The position numbers and the translations under genes were made by a program. From NCBI RefSeq assembly GCF_029813115.1, contig NZ_JAPZDS010000010.1, positions 62,001-126,000 on the forward strand: a DNA stretch of 64,000 nucleotides. Direction: 5' to 3'. The notes under the pieces are model-generated. The model ran no database searches and was not told where the DNA came from. It worked only from the letters and a program-made list of their open reading frames with translations. Positions 16,701 to 25,416 of this stretch are shown here, one piece after another (position 1 is the first letter of the stretch; every line of letters begins with the position of its first letter). The DNA comes from Aureimonas sp. SK2. GTDB taxonomy: Bacteria > Pseudomonadota > Alphaproteobacteria > Rhizobiales > Rhizobiaceae.

Positions 16701-16715
16701 GCTATTCGAAATAGC
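16701..16715. promoter_or_regulatory. Candidate MarR operator between vdh and the MarR gene
   Basis: The inverted repeat GCTATT-CGA-AATAGC is perfect and lies in the short AT-rich part of the divergent intergenic region. A second overlapping short palindrome, ATAGCTAT, spans 16711-16718. MarR/CouR-type proteins bind sites of this size and place. The site lies just upstream of the -35 of the regulator's own candidate promoter. Confidence 0.6.
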
Positions 16716-16717
16716 TA

Positions 16718-16746
16718 TTGACTGCTATATCCCATAACGGTATTCC
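16718..16746 (+). promoter_or_regulatory. Candidate sigma-70-like promoter of the MarR gene
   Basis: TTGACT at 16718-16723 and TATTCC at 16741-16746 are 17 bases apart, about 40 bases before the GTG start of the MarR gene. The -35 is a near-consensus match and the -10 is weak. It abuts the palindromic operator candidate, which fits autoregulation. Confidence 0.4.
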
Positions 16747-16786
16747 AGTCGCAAGAGGCTGCTGAAACTTTCGGGGAGGAACGGAC

Positions 16787-17239
16787 GTGGTGGCGAGGGC
16801 GCGCAGGATCGAGGTGGCGAGGACGCCCGTTCTGGACGATCTCCTCGGCTATCATCTGCGCCGGGCCTCGCTTCTCGATTTGGCCTGTTTCGCACAGGCC
16901 CTGGGCGACGAGATCAAGCCCGTCGGCTTCACAGTCCTTTGCCTGATCAGGGAAACACCGGGCATCACGGCCGCGGAAATCGGACGCCAGGCGCGTCTGC
17001 AGCGCGCCAATCTCGCGCCGATGCTGGCCGAATTCGATACCAAGGGATGGATCGAGCGTCGGCCGGACGCCGAAGACCAGCGGATCCAGCACCTGCACTT
17101 GAGTCCGGCCGGCGAGGACGCGGTGTCGGGCTGGCGCGCCAGGGTCGAGGCGCAGGAGGAGCTGACGTTCGCCGCGCTGACGCCGAAGGAGCGCGAGGTG
17201 TTGCGCCAGCTCTTGTCGCGCATCTGGAAGGACGGCTGA
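16787..17239 (+). CDS. MarR-family regulator of hydroxycinnamate catabolism
   Basis: A 150-residue winged-helix MarR protein. The HTH region TAAEIGRQARLQRANLAPML (about 60-80) and the wing RRPDAEDQRIQHLHLSPAG (about 92-110) are clear. The start is GTG 16787 behind GGGGAGGA. Its divergent position from vdh-ech-fcs matches CouR/FerR-type repressors, which are released by p-coumaroyl-CoA or feruloyl-CoA. A palindrome in the shared intergenic region is the likely binding site. The function is assigned by family and location. Confidence 0.88.
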   Translation: MVARARRIEVARTPVLDDLLGYHLRRASLLDLACFAQALGDEIKPVGFTVLCLIRETPGITAAEIGRQARLQRANLAPMLAEFDTKGWIERRPDAEDQRIQHLHLSPAGEDAVSGWRARVEAQEELTFAALTPKEREVLRQLLSRIWKDG

Positions 17240-17426
17240 ACGCTTCCAGGAAGCCAATCCAGCCTCGGCATACGGCCGCCTTGACCGGCAGGGCGGCCCG
17301 AACGGGATCGCGGTCCGCTGAACGGGGCGGGCTCGGGGACGCGCAAAGCCGTCCTGCGAGCGGGGCCAGTCACGGGCCAAGCGAGTGTACAGCCGCCGAG
17401 TGGGCGGTCTCTGGGAGGAGAAGATC

Positions 17427-18632
17427 ATGACCATAGCCACGCACTCGGGTGCGGGTCAGGGAACGCGCGCGCTGACGGTCGTGTTTCTCGCCGCGATCAT
17501 CGAAGGCTTCGACCTTCAAGCGGCAGGCGTCGCCGCGCCGAAGCTTGCGCCCGCCTTCGGGCTCGCCCCCGGACAGATGGGGCTGTTCTTCTCGTCCGCG
17601 ACGTTCGGTCTGGTGGTGGGGGCGCTCGCCGGCGGCTTCATCGCCGATCGCTGGGGGCGGCGCACGGGCCTCGTCCTGTCCATGATCGTCTTCGGACTCT
17701 TCTCGATCGGGACGGCCTTCTCCGACACGTTCGAGCATCTCGTCATCATGCGGTTTCTCACCGGCATCGGCCTGGGCGGAGCGCTGCCGAACCTCATCGC
17801 CATCGCGGCCGAGTCCGTATCGCCGGAACGGCGCGGACGTGCCGTCGCGATCATGTATGCCGGCGTACCGCTCGGCGGGGCCCTTGCCAGCCTCGTCGCC
17901 CTGTTCGGGCTTCACGACGACTGGCGGTCGATCTTCCTCATCGGCGGCATCCTGCCATTGCTCCTGGCGATACCGCTTCAGGTCTGGATGGCGCCGTTCC
18001 GCGTGACCCGCGACGCCGAAGTTCCCATGCGTCGTCGCGACGTGCTGCTGTCGTCCGGAACTCTGGTGCAGACGCTGCTGCTCTGGACGGCCTTCTTCTT
18101 CGGGCTCGTGGTCGTCTACCTGCTGCTCAACTGGCTGCCGCAGATCCTGGTGTCGCTGGGCTTCGCCCGCGAATCCGCCTCCATGGTCCAGATCGTGTTC
18201 AACATCGGCGGCTCGGCGGGTGCGATCCTGGGCGGACGGCTCCTCGACGGCAAGCGGCCGGCCCTGTCCGCGGCGCTCTGCTTCGTGGGCCTGATGCTGG
18301 CGATCTCGCTTCTTGCTATCGTGCCGGCCGGCAATATCGTCGCGGCCCTGGCTGCCGGAGCCTTTGTCGGGGCGACGGTGATCGGCGTGCAGGCATTGCT
18401 CTACGGCACCGCTCCGCAATGCTACCCGCGCGAGGTTCGCGGCGTCGGGGTCGGCCTTGCGGTTTCGGTCGGGCGGTTCGGCTCGATCTCCGGCCCCCTC
18501 GTCGCCGGATGGCTCCTGGCCAGCGGCATGGGTCCGCAGCAGCTTCTCTACGCGCTGCTACCGATCGCGGCCATCTGCGGCACGACGACCGTCATCCTCA
18601 TCCTCCGCCGCAACGCTGCGCGTAGCGCGTAA
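17427..18632 (+). CDS. AAHS-family (MhpT-like) aromatic acid:H+ symporter
   Basis: A 401-residue major facilitator with 12 predicted membrane segments. The first segment has IIEGFDLQAAGVAAPKLAPA, almost the signature of MhpT-like aromatic acid symporters. The loop-2 motif GGFIADRWGRRTGL follows (about 80). The ATG at 17427 follows GGGAGGAG. It lies 187 bases after the MarR gene and could be read from the same promoter. It most likely imports hydroxycinnamates such as ferulate or p-coumarate for the adjacent catabolic operon. A textbook intrinsic terminator follows. Confidence 0.9.
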   Translation: MTIATHSGAGQGTRALTVVFLAAIIEGFDLQAAGVAAPKLAPAFGLAPGQMGLFFSSATFGLVVGALAGGFIADRWGRRTGLVLSMIVFGLFSIGTAFSDTFEHLVIMRFLTGIGLGGALPNLIAIAAESVSPERRGRAVAIMYAGVPLGGALASLVALFGLHDDWRSIFLIGGILPLLLAIPLQVWMAPFRVTRDAEVPMRRRDVLLSSGTLVQTLLLWTAFFFGLVVVYLLLNWLPQILVSLGFARESASMVQIVFNIGGSAGAILGGRLLDGKRPALSAALCFVGLMLAISLLAIVPAGNIVAALAAGAFVGATVIGVQALLYGTAPQCYPREVRGVGVGLAVSVGRFGSISGPLVAGWLLASGMGPQQLLYALLPIAAICGTTTVILILRRNAARSA

Positions 18633-18659
18633 GCGATCGAGCAGGTCGAGACGCGTCTC

Positions 18660-18690
18660 CCTCCGCAGCGCCGCAGCTGCGGAGGTTTTT
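18660..18690 (+). terminator. Intrinsic terminator after the AAHS transporter gene
   Basis: Arms CCTCCGCAG and CTGCGGAGG (perfect 9 bp), 8-base loop, then TTTTT. It lies 27 bases after the stop codon. This is the clearest rho-independent terminator in the window. Confidence 0.88.
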
Positions 18691-19244
18691 CATCGACTGG
18701 CAATGCGTCGGATTTGGCGTCTCCACACGGGCGGCAGGCACGGACCAATGGCGCAAACCGGGCCGATCCGCACGCGCGGCCCCACCCCCGGTGCTTCGTC
18801 CAAGCGACCCATGCATGGATTCAAGGGCTCGGAATCATCTGCCGCTGGTCGGACTGACCGGAAAGTCATCGACCTGACTTTCCGTCCCCAGAGCCTGTTA
18901 TGGCCCGCGTAGAAGACGCGTCCGAGCGGGGGGCGATCGGCGGCACGAGCACGAGACAGGTCGGCCGAGGCTCAAGCGGCCTGCCCGCCGCTTTCAAGAA
19001 AATCGCCCTGAAGAATCGCGCATGGATCCTGCGGATTGACAGGGGCCGGCATCGCAAGGGCGCGCCGAGGCTTGGAAAGCGTGCGGATGTCCTTGAGATG
19101 CCGGCCGAACGGGCGAGCGACCTTGAACGAGGCCGGAAACGGCCCCTTGCGGCTCGAAAGCTGAGAACCTTGTCAAGGAAACCGGCCTTCGATGGACCAA
19201 TCAAGGCCGCATGGGCCGGTCGCGAGACCTGTCCGCGGGGACGC
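18691..19244. other. Intergenic stretch without a recognisable gene
   Basis: About 550 bases between convergent genes. All frames give arginine/proline/serine-rich translations typical of non-coding GC-rich DNA. I see no hairpin with a T-run apart from the terminator just before it, no repeat and no RNA gene. Confidence 0.5.
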
Positions 19245-19622
19245 CTACCGGGCCGGCGACCCGCCGGGCGGACGCCCAAGAGCCTTCAGCGCATGGTCGA
19301 GGCGCTCGTCGGGTGGAGCGATCTCGGTCACCAGATCGCGCAGGTGGGCCTTGTTGGGCAGGGGCTGCAGCACCATCTCGCGCGGCTCGAGCCGTGCCGT
19401 GCAGGCATAGGTGACCTTGCCGTCAACGACGATCATGCACTCCTTGCAGGTGTTGGCGCTGATGCAGGAGTGCCGGACGCTCAGCGTCGGGTCGAGCACT
19501 TGGCGTACGAACCGCAGCCCGTCGAGAACCGACTGGCCGGGCGTATAGGGCACCGCATAGCGGCTGGAGGAAGCGTCCGCTCCCTGCCCGCGATGGACGA
19601 CAAGGTATGCGGTGGCGCTCAT
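19245..19622 (-). CDS. [2Fe-2S] subunit of a fumarate-reductase-like oxidoreductase (single-domain)
   Basis: A 125-residue protein matching the N-terminal plant-type ferredoxin domain of SdhB/FrdB. The cluster ligands are in SVRHSCISANTCKECMIVV, with a further Cys in VTYACTARL. Normal SdhB is about 240 residues and has a second domain with [4Fe-4S] and [3Fe-4S] clusters; that domain is absent here. Its ATG overlaps the flavoprotein stop by four bases, so the two are made together as a heterodimer. It probably shuttles electrons between the flavin and an external carrier. Membrane anchor subunits are not encoded nearby. Confidence 0.82.
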   Translation of the reverse strand: MSATAYLVVHRGQGADASSSRYAVPYTPGQSVLDGLRFVRQVLDPTLSVRHSCISANTCKECMIVVDGKVTYACTARLEPREMVLQPLPNKAHLRDLVTEIAPPDERLDHALKALGRPPGGSPAR

Positions 19623-21337
19623 TGAACGGGTTCCGGTGCGGCTTGGGCGCCCACAACGCGTGCGCGACCGAGAATCAAGGCGTCGAGCGATTTGTCGTCG
19701 CCCGAGAACGCGATCGTCTGATGCAGCGCCCAATCGTCATCCGTCTGCGGATGGTCGTCGCGCTGGTGCGCGCCTCGGCTCTCGCAACGGGCGAGGGCCG
19801 CGCGGGCGACGGCCTCGGCGGCGAGCAGCATCGCGCGCAGATCGAACCAGTCCAGCCGGGCCTGGGCATAGGGCCCTGGCTCGCCGGGCGGTCCGTCGCC
19901 GAGCGCATCCTTGAGGTTGCCGATCGCCTCCAGCGCCCGCGCAAGGCCTGCGCCGGTGCGGAACGGACCGACATACGTCGTCATGACGGTCTGGAGGGCG
20001 GCGATCGCGCCGGTGGCCTTGTCCTCGCGCCCCGACGTAGCATTGATCAGCGCCAGGGCCTCGACGCGCCCGATCGACGGCCGTGCGGCAGCGGTCGCGG
20101 CTCGCCGCGCCGCCGCTTCGCCGGCCCGGCGACCGAAGACCAAAGCCTCCGTGATGGCGTTGCCGGAGAGTCGGTTGGCACCGTTGGCTCCGGCCACGAT
20201 CTCGCCCGCCGCGAAAAGGTTCGGCACACGCGTCTCCAGATCGGAATCCACCCGGACCCCGCCCATGTGGTAATGAGCGATCGGGGCGACCTCGACCGAC
20301 GTGGTCGTGAGGTCGATCCCGTTGTCGGCGAGCCGATCGATGACCGGGCCGAAGGCGGCGCGGAGAGCGTCGGCACCGACATGCCGGAACGACAGGAAGG
20401 CACCGCCCGACGGAGAGCCCCGCCCCGCCTTGACCTCGCTCAGGATCGCATGGGTCGCCTGGTCGCGCGGCGCGTTGTAGCGCCCCTGCTCTTCGTGGCC
20501 GTAGTCGCGCATGAACTCGCGGCCTTCCGCGTTCAGCAGCCGCCCGCCGAGCTTGTAGCGGAAGGGATCCCACATGATCGGGTCCATGCCGACAAGCCGG
20601 GGTGCCAGGTGCCCGATCGGAAAGAACTGGACGAATTCCATGTCCATCAGTTCGGCACCGGCCCGCAGCGCGAGGGCATGGCCGTCTCCGCCCATGTTGG
20701 CGGAGGCGGAATTGCGCTGGTAGAGCCGGGTCAACCCGCCCGTGGCGAGCACCACCGCCGCCGCCTCGATCACGACCGGACGTCCGTCGGCGAGCGAAAA
20801 GCCAACCGCCCCCACCACCGCCCCGTCATGCAGCGCGAGGTCGACGATGCAGAGGTCGCCGATCCGCGTCACCCCGGCTTGGCGGATCACCTGCGCCCGT
20901 AGGGTCTTGGCAACGGCTGGCCCCGTCGAGAGAAAATCCACGTAGACGCAGCGGGGGCGGTCGTGCCCTGGCGCCTGCGCCTGCCGAATGGTGCCGTCGG
21001 GCCGCCGGGCCCAGCCGACGCGCCACCCGTCCAGGCGCCGGATTTCGTCCGGGCCCTGCTCGCAGACGAGACGCGCAAGGTCGGCGTCGCACAGGCCGCG
21101 TCCCGCTGCCAGCGTGTCGGCGAGATGATGCTCCCAATGATCGGGCTCCTCCTCGCCGAGGGCGGCCGCGACGGTCATCTGTGCCATGATGGTGGCGCCG
21201 CTGCGCCCGATCAGGCTCCGGTCCGCCAGCACGACACTCGCACCCCCGGAGGCGGCAGAGAGAGCGGCGGACAGACCAGCCGCTCCGGAGCCAACCACAA
21301 GCACATCGGTCGTCAGGGTGGCCGTGTCCAAAGGCAT
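19619..21337 (-). CDS. FAD-binding subunit, fumarate reductase/succinate dehydrogenase flavoprotein superfamily
   Basis: A 572-residue flavoprotein, start ATG 21337. The ADP-binding motif VLVVGSGAAGLSAALSAASG opens the protein; HYHMGGVRVD (about 350) and FAAGEIVAGANGANRLSGN (about 375) follow, as in SdhA/FrdA. Two changes stand out. The segment carrying the histidine that holds FAD covalently in SdhA reads RSLIGRSGATIMAQ here, so FAD should be non-covalent. QFHPTG of dicarboxylate enzymes reads QFFPIG, losing the substrate histidine. It is therefore unlikely to be a succinate dehydrogenase. Placed next to hydroxycinnamate genes, it may reduce or oxidise a phenylpropenoid side chain; that is inference. 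Confidence 0.82.
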   Translation of the reverse strand: MPLDTATLTTDVLVVGSGAAGLSAALSAASGGASVVLADRSLIGRSGATIMAQMTVAAALGEEEPDHWEHHLADTLAAGRGLCDADLARLVCEQGPDEIRRLDGWRVGWARRPDGTIRQAQAPGHDRPRCVYVDFLSTGPAVAKTLRAQVIRQAGVTRIGDLCIVDLALHDGAVVGAVGFSLADGRPVVIEAAAVVLATGGLTRLYQRNSASANMGGDGHALALRAGAELMDMEFVQFFPIGHLAPRLVGMDPIMWDPFRYKLGGRLLNAEGREFMRDYGHEEQGRYNAPRDQATHAILSEVKAGRGSPSGGAFLSFRHVGADALRAAFGPVIDRLADNGIDLTTTSVEVAPIAHYHMGGVRVDSDLETRVPNLFAAGEIVAGANGANRLSGNAITEALVFGRRAGEAAARRAATAAARPSIGRVEALALINATSGREDKATGAIAALQTVMTTYVGPFRTGAGLARALEAIGNLKDALGDGPPGEPGPYAQARLDWFDLRAMLLAAEAVARAALARCESRGAHQRDDHPQTDDDWALHQTIAFSGDDKSLDALILGRARVVGAQAAPEPVQ

Positions 21338-22067
21338 AGGGTTTCCTTCATCCAACCACTGAACGGGCGTGGAAGCGCCGGTACGGCCAGATTGGCTGAC
21401 GCAGGAACCGGCCTCTGCGACATCGGTCCTGCGCAAGGGTCGCGCGCGCTGCTCAGTCTTCCTCTCCGCGCTTTTGTGTCAAGCCGAAAGACCTGAGCCG
21501 CCTTCGTCCTGCGAGCCCGTGCGCCCTCCATCGGTACGGTAGGCGCATACCATTCCCCGAAGCGACCGAAAGTTGACGAAGAGTATTCGTACTCGGATGC
21601 GCGAGACGATTTTACGAAGCTCGATGGTCGCAACGGGATCCGGACCGTCCCGTTCGGCCGCCGCAAGGCGATCTGCTTCTCGGATCACGGGATTCCACCA
21701 GCGCAACGATCGCCTCCCTCACCTCGGATCCGGACGAAGACGTCCCGGCGGCCCTTCGGAAGAGTGAGCGCGCGAGGGCTGGAACCGACAGGCCGGCACC
21801 CATCGATTTGCGGCACGCGGCCCGTCCCCTCCGGGGCCGGTCAGCCACCGCATCGGAGCGCGGCCTCGTGGGATGGACCGCTCAAAGCGCGATGACGCTC
21901 GGCGACCGGTTGCGGGATTCGTTGCGGGCTAATGGCACCAGGGCGTGCGGCTTCAAGCGATCGTCCCGCAATCCGCCCGTCCGTCACGACGAGCGTCGCC
22001 GCATCGGACGCGGCCGCATCGCGATCATGTTCGGGCGTTCGAAGCGCTGGAACCGGGTCGCCGCATG
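21338..22067. other. 730-base intergenic region without a supported gene
   Basis: Lies between the flavoprotein start and the end of the c-di-GMP gene, so it holds the flavoprotein promoter. It includes an AT-richer patch near 21560-21630. A 75-codon minus-strand frame (21479-21706) has a TTG start with a plausible Shine-Dalgarno sequence but no recognisable homology. I saw no repeats, terminator or RNA gene. Confidence 0.45.
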
Positions 22068-24500
22068 TCAGGACGCACGCGCAACCACCTTCTCCCCGCC
22101 CGCCACGCGGTCAGCCGCCGTCCCGTTCCGGCCTCGGGATAGAAGCCCCGAACCGGAAATCGACGGCTGCGCCTGCGAAAGCCGCTCGGGCCTGCCGATC
22201 AGGTATCCCTGAACAGCGTCGCACCCGATCTCACGCAGGAGCCGGAGTTGCTCGGGCGTCTCGACACCCTCGGCCAAGGTCGTCACGCCGAGCGTCCGCG
22301 CGATATGGGTGATCCCGTCCAGAACCGCCATGGCGTGCCGGTCGGTCGCGGCCTTGGCGACGAAGGAGCGGTCCACCTTGATGCGGTCGAGGGGAAAATC
22401 GCGCAGATGGGCGAAGGAGGAGTAGCCTGTGCCGAAGTCGTCCATGGCGACCGTCACCCCGAGGCGGCGCACGGCCGACAGCATTTCCGCCATCTGAGCG
22501 CCGTCCTCGACAATCGCCGTCTCGGTCAGTTCGATTTCCAGCCGCCTGGCGGGCAGTCCGCTCCGGGCCAGCGCCTGGGTCAGATGCGACAGGAGAAGCG
22601 GCGACCGAAACTGGACCGGCGAGACGTTCACCGCAACATAGACATCGGCGTCCAGTTCGGCGATCTGGCGGCAGGCCTCCTGCAGGACCCATGCGCCGAT
22701 CGCCACGATCTGTCCGGTCTCCTCGGCCAAGGGAATGAACCGGGACGGCGCGACGGGACCGAGCTTGGGATGATCCCAGCGGATCAACGCCTCGTACCCG
22801 ATGATGCGGTCGTCGGAAAAGGCCACCACGGGCTGGTAGGCCAGATGCATTTCGCCCCGTTCGATGGCCGTGCGCATGTCGGCTTCGAGCTGCACCCGCT
22901 CCGACACCGCCTCCAGCATGCCGGGCGTATAGCAGCTGGCTCGGCCTCGCCCCTGCCGCTTCGACTCGTAGAGGGCGATGTCGGCGAACTGCAGGAGTTC
23001 CACCGCGTCGCGCGCGTCGTCCGTGCAGCAGAGGCCGATGCTGCAACCGATCGACAACGCGATCCCGTTGATCTGAAACGGAGCCGCGATCGCCGCGATC
23101 ACTTGCGTCGCAATCGCCATGGCCGCGTCGTGATCGTCGTAGACGAGAAGCGCCATCTCGTCTCCGCCCAGACGTGCGACGAAGCCGTCGGCGCCCGCGA
23201 TCCGGGTCAGGCGTTCGGCGACCTGGACGAGCAGCCGGTCTCCCACGGCGTGGCCGTAGGTATCGTTGACGGGCTTGAAGCGGTCGAGATCGAGGAGGAG
23301 CAGCTTGAACCGCTGTTTGGGAAAGAAGTCGCGCTCCATCCGCTCGTTCAGCGCCCGCCGGTTGGCGAGCTTCGTCAGGGGATCGCAGAAGGCGAGTTCG
23401 GCGATCCGGCGCTGGGCGATCCGATCACCCGTGACGTCGTCGAACGTGATGACGGTGCCGCCTTCGGCGACGGGGCGGATCTCCACCTGCATGATGCGGC
23501 CGTCGTCCAGCGGGTAGTCGATCGACGTGTATCGGTCGACAGCGTGCCAGCTATCGAGACGCGCCCGCGCCATGACGCGGCGCTCCGGATCCCAGCCGTG
23601 CCGGTCTCCCACGAGATCGACGATCTCGTCGGCCGTCATTCCGATGAGGTCGGTGCCGTCCTCGAACCCGTAGATCTCCAGATAGCGGCGGTTGTAGAGC
23701 CGGACCCGATCGCCCTCGTCGAGATAGAGCAGTCCGTTCGACATGTTGTCGAGCGCGGTCTTGAGCACCGTGGAATGCGCCCGCTCCTGGGCATCGAACC
23801 GCTGGGCCGTCAGGATCGTCAGGAAGGCCCCCAGGAACAGGATGGCCGCGCCGGCGGCGGTGAAGACACTGAGCGCGAGATGCCCGCCCCCCAGTCCGCC
23901 GGGCAGGCCGACCGGCTCCAGACTTGTCCCGGCGATCGCAATGAAGTGGGTGCCCCCGACCGCCACCGTAAACAGGGCGCAGACCGCGCGCGTACCCGCC
24001 AGACGCGACGGCAGACCGCAGGCGAGAGCCAGACAGCCGCCGCCGACCCCGGTTGCGACCGCACTCGCCAACGGAGAATAGGTCTGCAGACATCCTTCGA
24101 TGGCCGCCATGCCGGCATAGTGCATGGCTCCGATGCCCATGCCCGCAACCGCGCCGAGCCCCGCGCGCCAATGCCACGACGACAGAAGCCGCACCAGGGC
24201 TAGCGGCCCCCCGACCAAAAGGACCGCCACCAGCGCCGACAGCGCCGTGGTTCCGCTCCCGTAGCCCAGCATCAGATCGGACCGGTAGCCGAGCATGGCG
24301 ATGAAATGGGTGGTCCAGACGCCAAGGCCCGCCACGACCGAGACCCCCGCCATCCAGCGCCATCGGGCGCCGGGCTTCGCATCGTGGACGTTGCGCATCA
24401 GCCGAGCCACGAGCCAGCCGGCCACCAGGCAGATGACGATGGAGGTGACGACGAAGCCGAGCGAATGGTCGTAGGCGAGGCGAGAAAGAATCAGCGACAT
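22068..24500 (-). CDS. MHYT-PAS-GGDEF-EAL cyclic-di-GMP signalling protein
   Basis: An 810-residue protein. Residues about 1-245 form a seven-helix MHYT sensor with repeated H-Y/F pairs (VWTTHFIAML, GIGAMHYAGM, VGGTHFIAIAG); this domain is proposed to bind copper and sense O2, CO or NO. A PAS domain follows (ALDNMSNGLLYLDE onward), then GGDEF (about 370-530) and EAL (about 545-800). The cyclase signature reads RLGGDEM instead of GGDEF, and no RxxD inhibitory site is seen. The EAL domain keeps YEALIRW, ELTETAI, DDFGTGYSS and KVDRSF, so phosphodiesterase activity is likely. Monocistronic; no partner genes nearby. Confidence 0.92.
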   Translation of the reverse strand: MSLILSRLAYDHSLGFVVTSIVICLVAGWLVARLMRNVHDAKPGARWRWMAGVSVVAGLGVWTTHFIAMLGYRSDLMLGYGSGTTALSALVAVLLVGGPLALVRLLSSWHWRAGLGAVAGMGIGAMHYAGMAAIEGCLQTYSPLASAVATGVGGGCLALACGLPSRLAGTRAVCALFTVAVGGTHFIAIAGTSLEPVGLPGGLGGGHLALSVFTAAGAAILFLGAFLTILTAQRFDAQERAHSTVLKTALDNMSNGLLYLDEGDRVRLYNRRYLEIYGFEDGTDLIGMTADEIVDLVGDRHGWDPERRVMARARLDSWHAVDRYTSIDYPLDDGRIMQVEIRPVAEGGTVITFDDVTGDRIAQRRIAELAFCDPLTKLANRRALNERMERDFFPKQRFKLLLLDLDRFKPVNDTYGHAVGDRLLVQVAERLTRIAGADGFVARLGGDEMALLVYDDHDAAMAIATQVIAAIAAPFQINGIALSIGCSIGLCCTDDARDAVELLQFADIALYESKRQGRGRASCYTPGMLEAVSERVQLEADMRTAIERGEMHLAYQPVVAFSDDRIIGYEALIRWDHPKLGPVAPSRFIPLAEETGQIVAIGAWVLQEACRQIAELDADVYVAVNVSPVQFRSPLLLSHLTQALARSGLPARRLEIELTETAIVEDGAQMAEMLSAVRRLGVTVAMDDFGTGYSSFAHLRDFPLDRIKVDRSFVAKAATDRHAMAVLDGITHIARTLGVTTLAEGVETPEQLRLLREIGCDAVQGYLIGRPERLSQAQPSISGSGLLSRGRNGTAADRVAGGEKVVARAS

Positions 24501-24760
24501 GGCTCGAGCCTATGCCGGCGTCCCTCATCATCGGATGAAGGAAGACAGTGTACGGATGGTTCAGGTTCTTCGCCGGCACCGGCCGGGATCCACGCGCCCT
24601 CGCCCGTCACGAACGATAGCCGCTCCGCCATGCCTTTCGCGGGGCCACGGTCGCCCGCGGCCCCGACGTCTCGATAGGGGATCCTCCAAGCATCCGGACG
24701 CCGATGTTTCTGCAAACGGCCGGGTCGGATGGTCCCGGGTCGGCGAAAAGCCGCCAGCCA

Positions 24761-25402
24761 TCAGGAAAGACGGCGCGCGGCCCCTTCCGCCAGCGATCCG
24801 AGGATCAGGGCGCAGGACGTCGCACCGGCATCGAGGACGCCGCGCGAACGCTCGCCGAGCCGGCTGGCCCGGCCGATCCTGGCCACGAGGTCGATCGTCG
24901 AATCGCGCCCCTTGTCGGCCGCTTCCACAAGGGCGTCGAGCGCCTCGGCGAACGAACGCCCTCCACCGGTCGCCGCGTCGAAGGCCTCCACCGCCGGGAC
25001 GAACGTGTCGAGCAGCGTCTTGTCGCCGACCTTGGCCGAGCCGATCGACTGGACACCCTCCAGTCCCTTGTGGAGCATGGTCGAGAACAGGGCGGCGTCG
25101 ATCCGCTCCACGCCCTCGATGGCTTCGGCGAACTCGGTGAACATCATGCCGTAGAGCGGCCCCATCGAGCCGCCGATCTCGCCCATCAGGACGTCGCCGA
25201 GAAGCGCCAACGCCTCTGCCAGCGTCGTGTCGCGCCCGGCCAGCCGCTCGGCCGCCAAGCCGAAGCCCTTAGCCATGTTCACGCCGTGGTCACCGTCGCC
25301 GATCTTGCCGTCGATCTCGGAGAGATAGGCGCGGTTCTCGACGATGCGGGCCGCCATCGCCTCGACGATGGCGCCGCCGCCGGCATTGGGAAAAGTCTGC
25401 AT
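24761..25402 (-). CDS. dhaL: Dihydroxyacetone kinase subunit DhaL (ADP-binding)
   Basis: A 213-residue DhaL-family nucleotide-binding subunit. The Mg-ADP-holding aspartates are in IDGKIGDGDHGVNMAKG (about residues 30-46), and GGSMGPLYGMMF (about 83) and SKAKVGDKTLLD-like segments match the family. ATG 25402 is the start; the frame extends far upstream inside dhaK as a shadow. It ends an operon of ABC transporter, SDR, DhaK and DhaL, 14 bases after dhaK. No DhaM phosphotransferase component is present. Whether DhaL here exchanges its nucleotide with free ATP or works as in ATP-dependent kinases cannot be told from sequence. Confidence 0.92.
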   Translation of the reverse strand: MQTFPNAGGGAIVEAMAARIVENRAYLSEIDGKIGDGDHGVNMAKGFGLAAERLAGRDTTLAEALALLGDVLMGEIGGSMGPLYGMMFTEFAEAIEGVERIDAALFSTMLHKGLEGVQSIGSAKVGDKTLLDTFVPAVEAFDAATGGGRSFAEALDALVEAADKGRDSTIDLVARIGRASRLGERSRGVLDAGATSCALILGSLAEGAARRLS

Positions 25403-25416
25403 CGGACGGATCTCCC

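Noticed and set aside
19619-21337. Ordinary succinate dehydrogenase flavoprotein SdhA
   Set aside because: Both the covalent-FAD histidine and the dicarboxylate histidine are replaced, the partner lacks the second iron-sulfur domain, and no membrane anchor genes are present.
21479-21706. 75-codon minus-strand ORF with TTG start and GGGAGG nearby
   Set aside because: Arginine-rich, no recognisable family, no neighbour in operon; support too weak to list as a gene.
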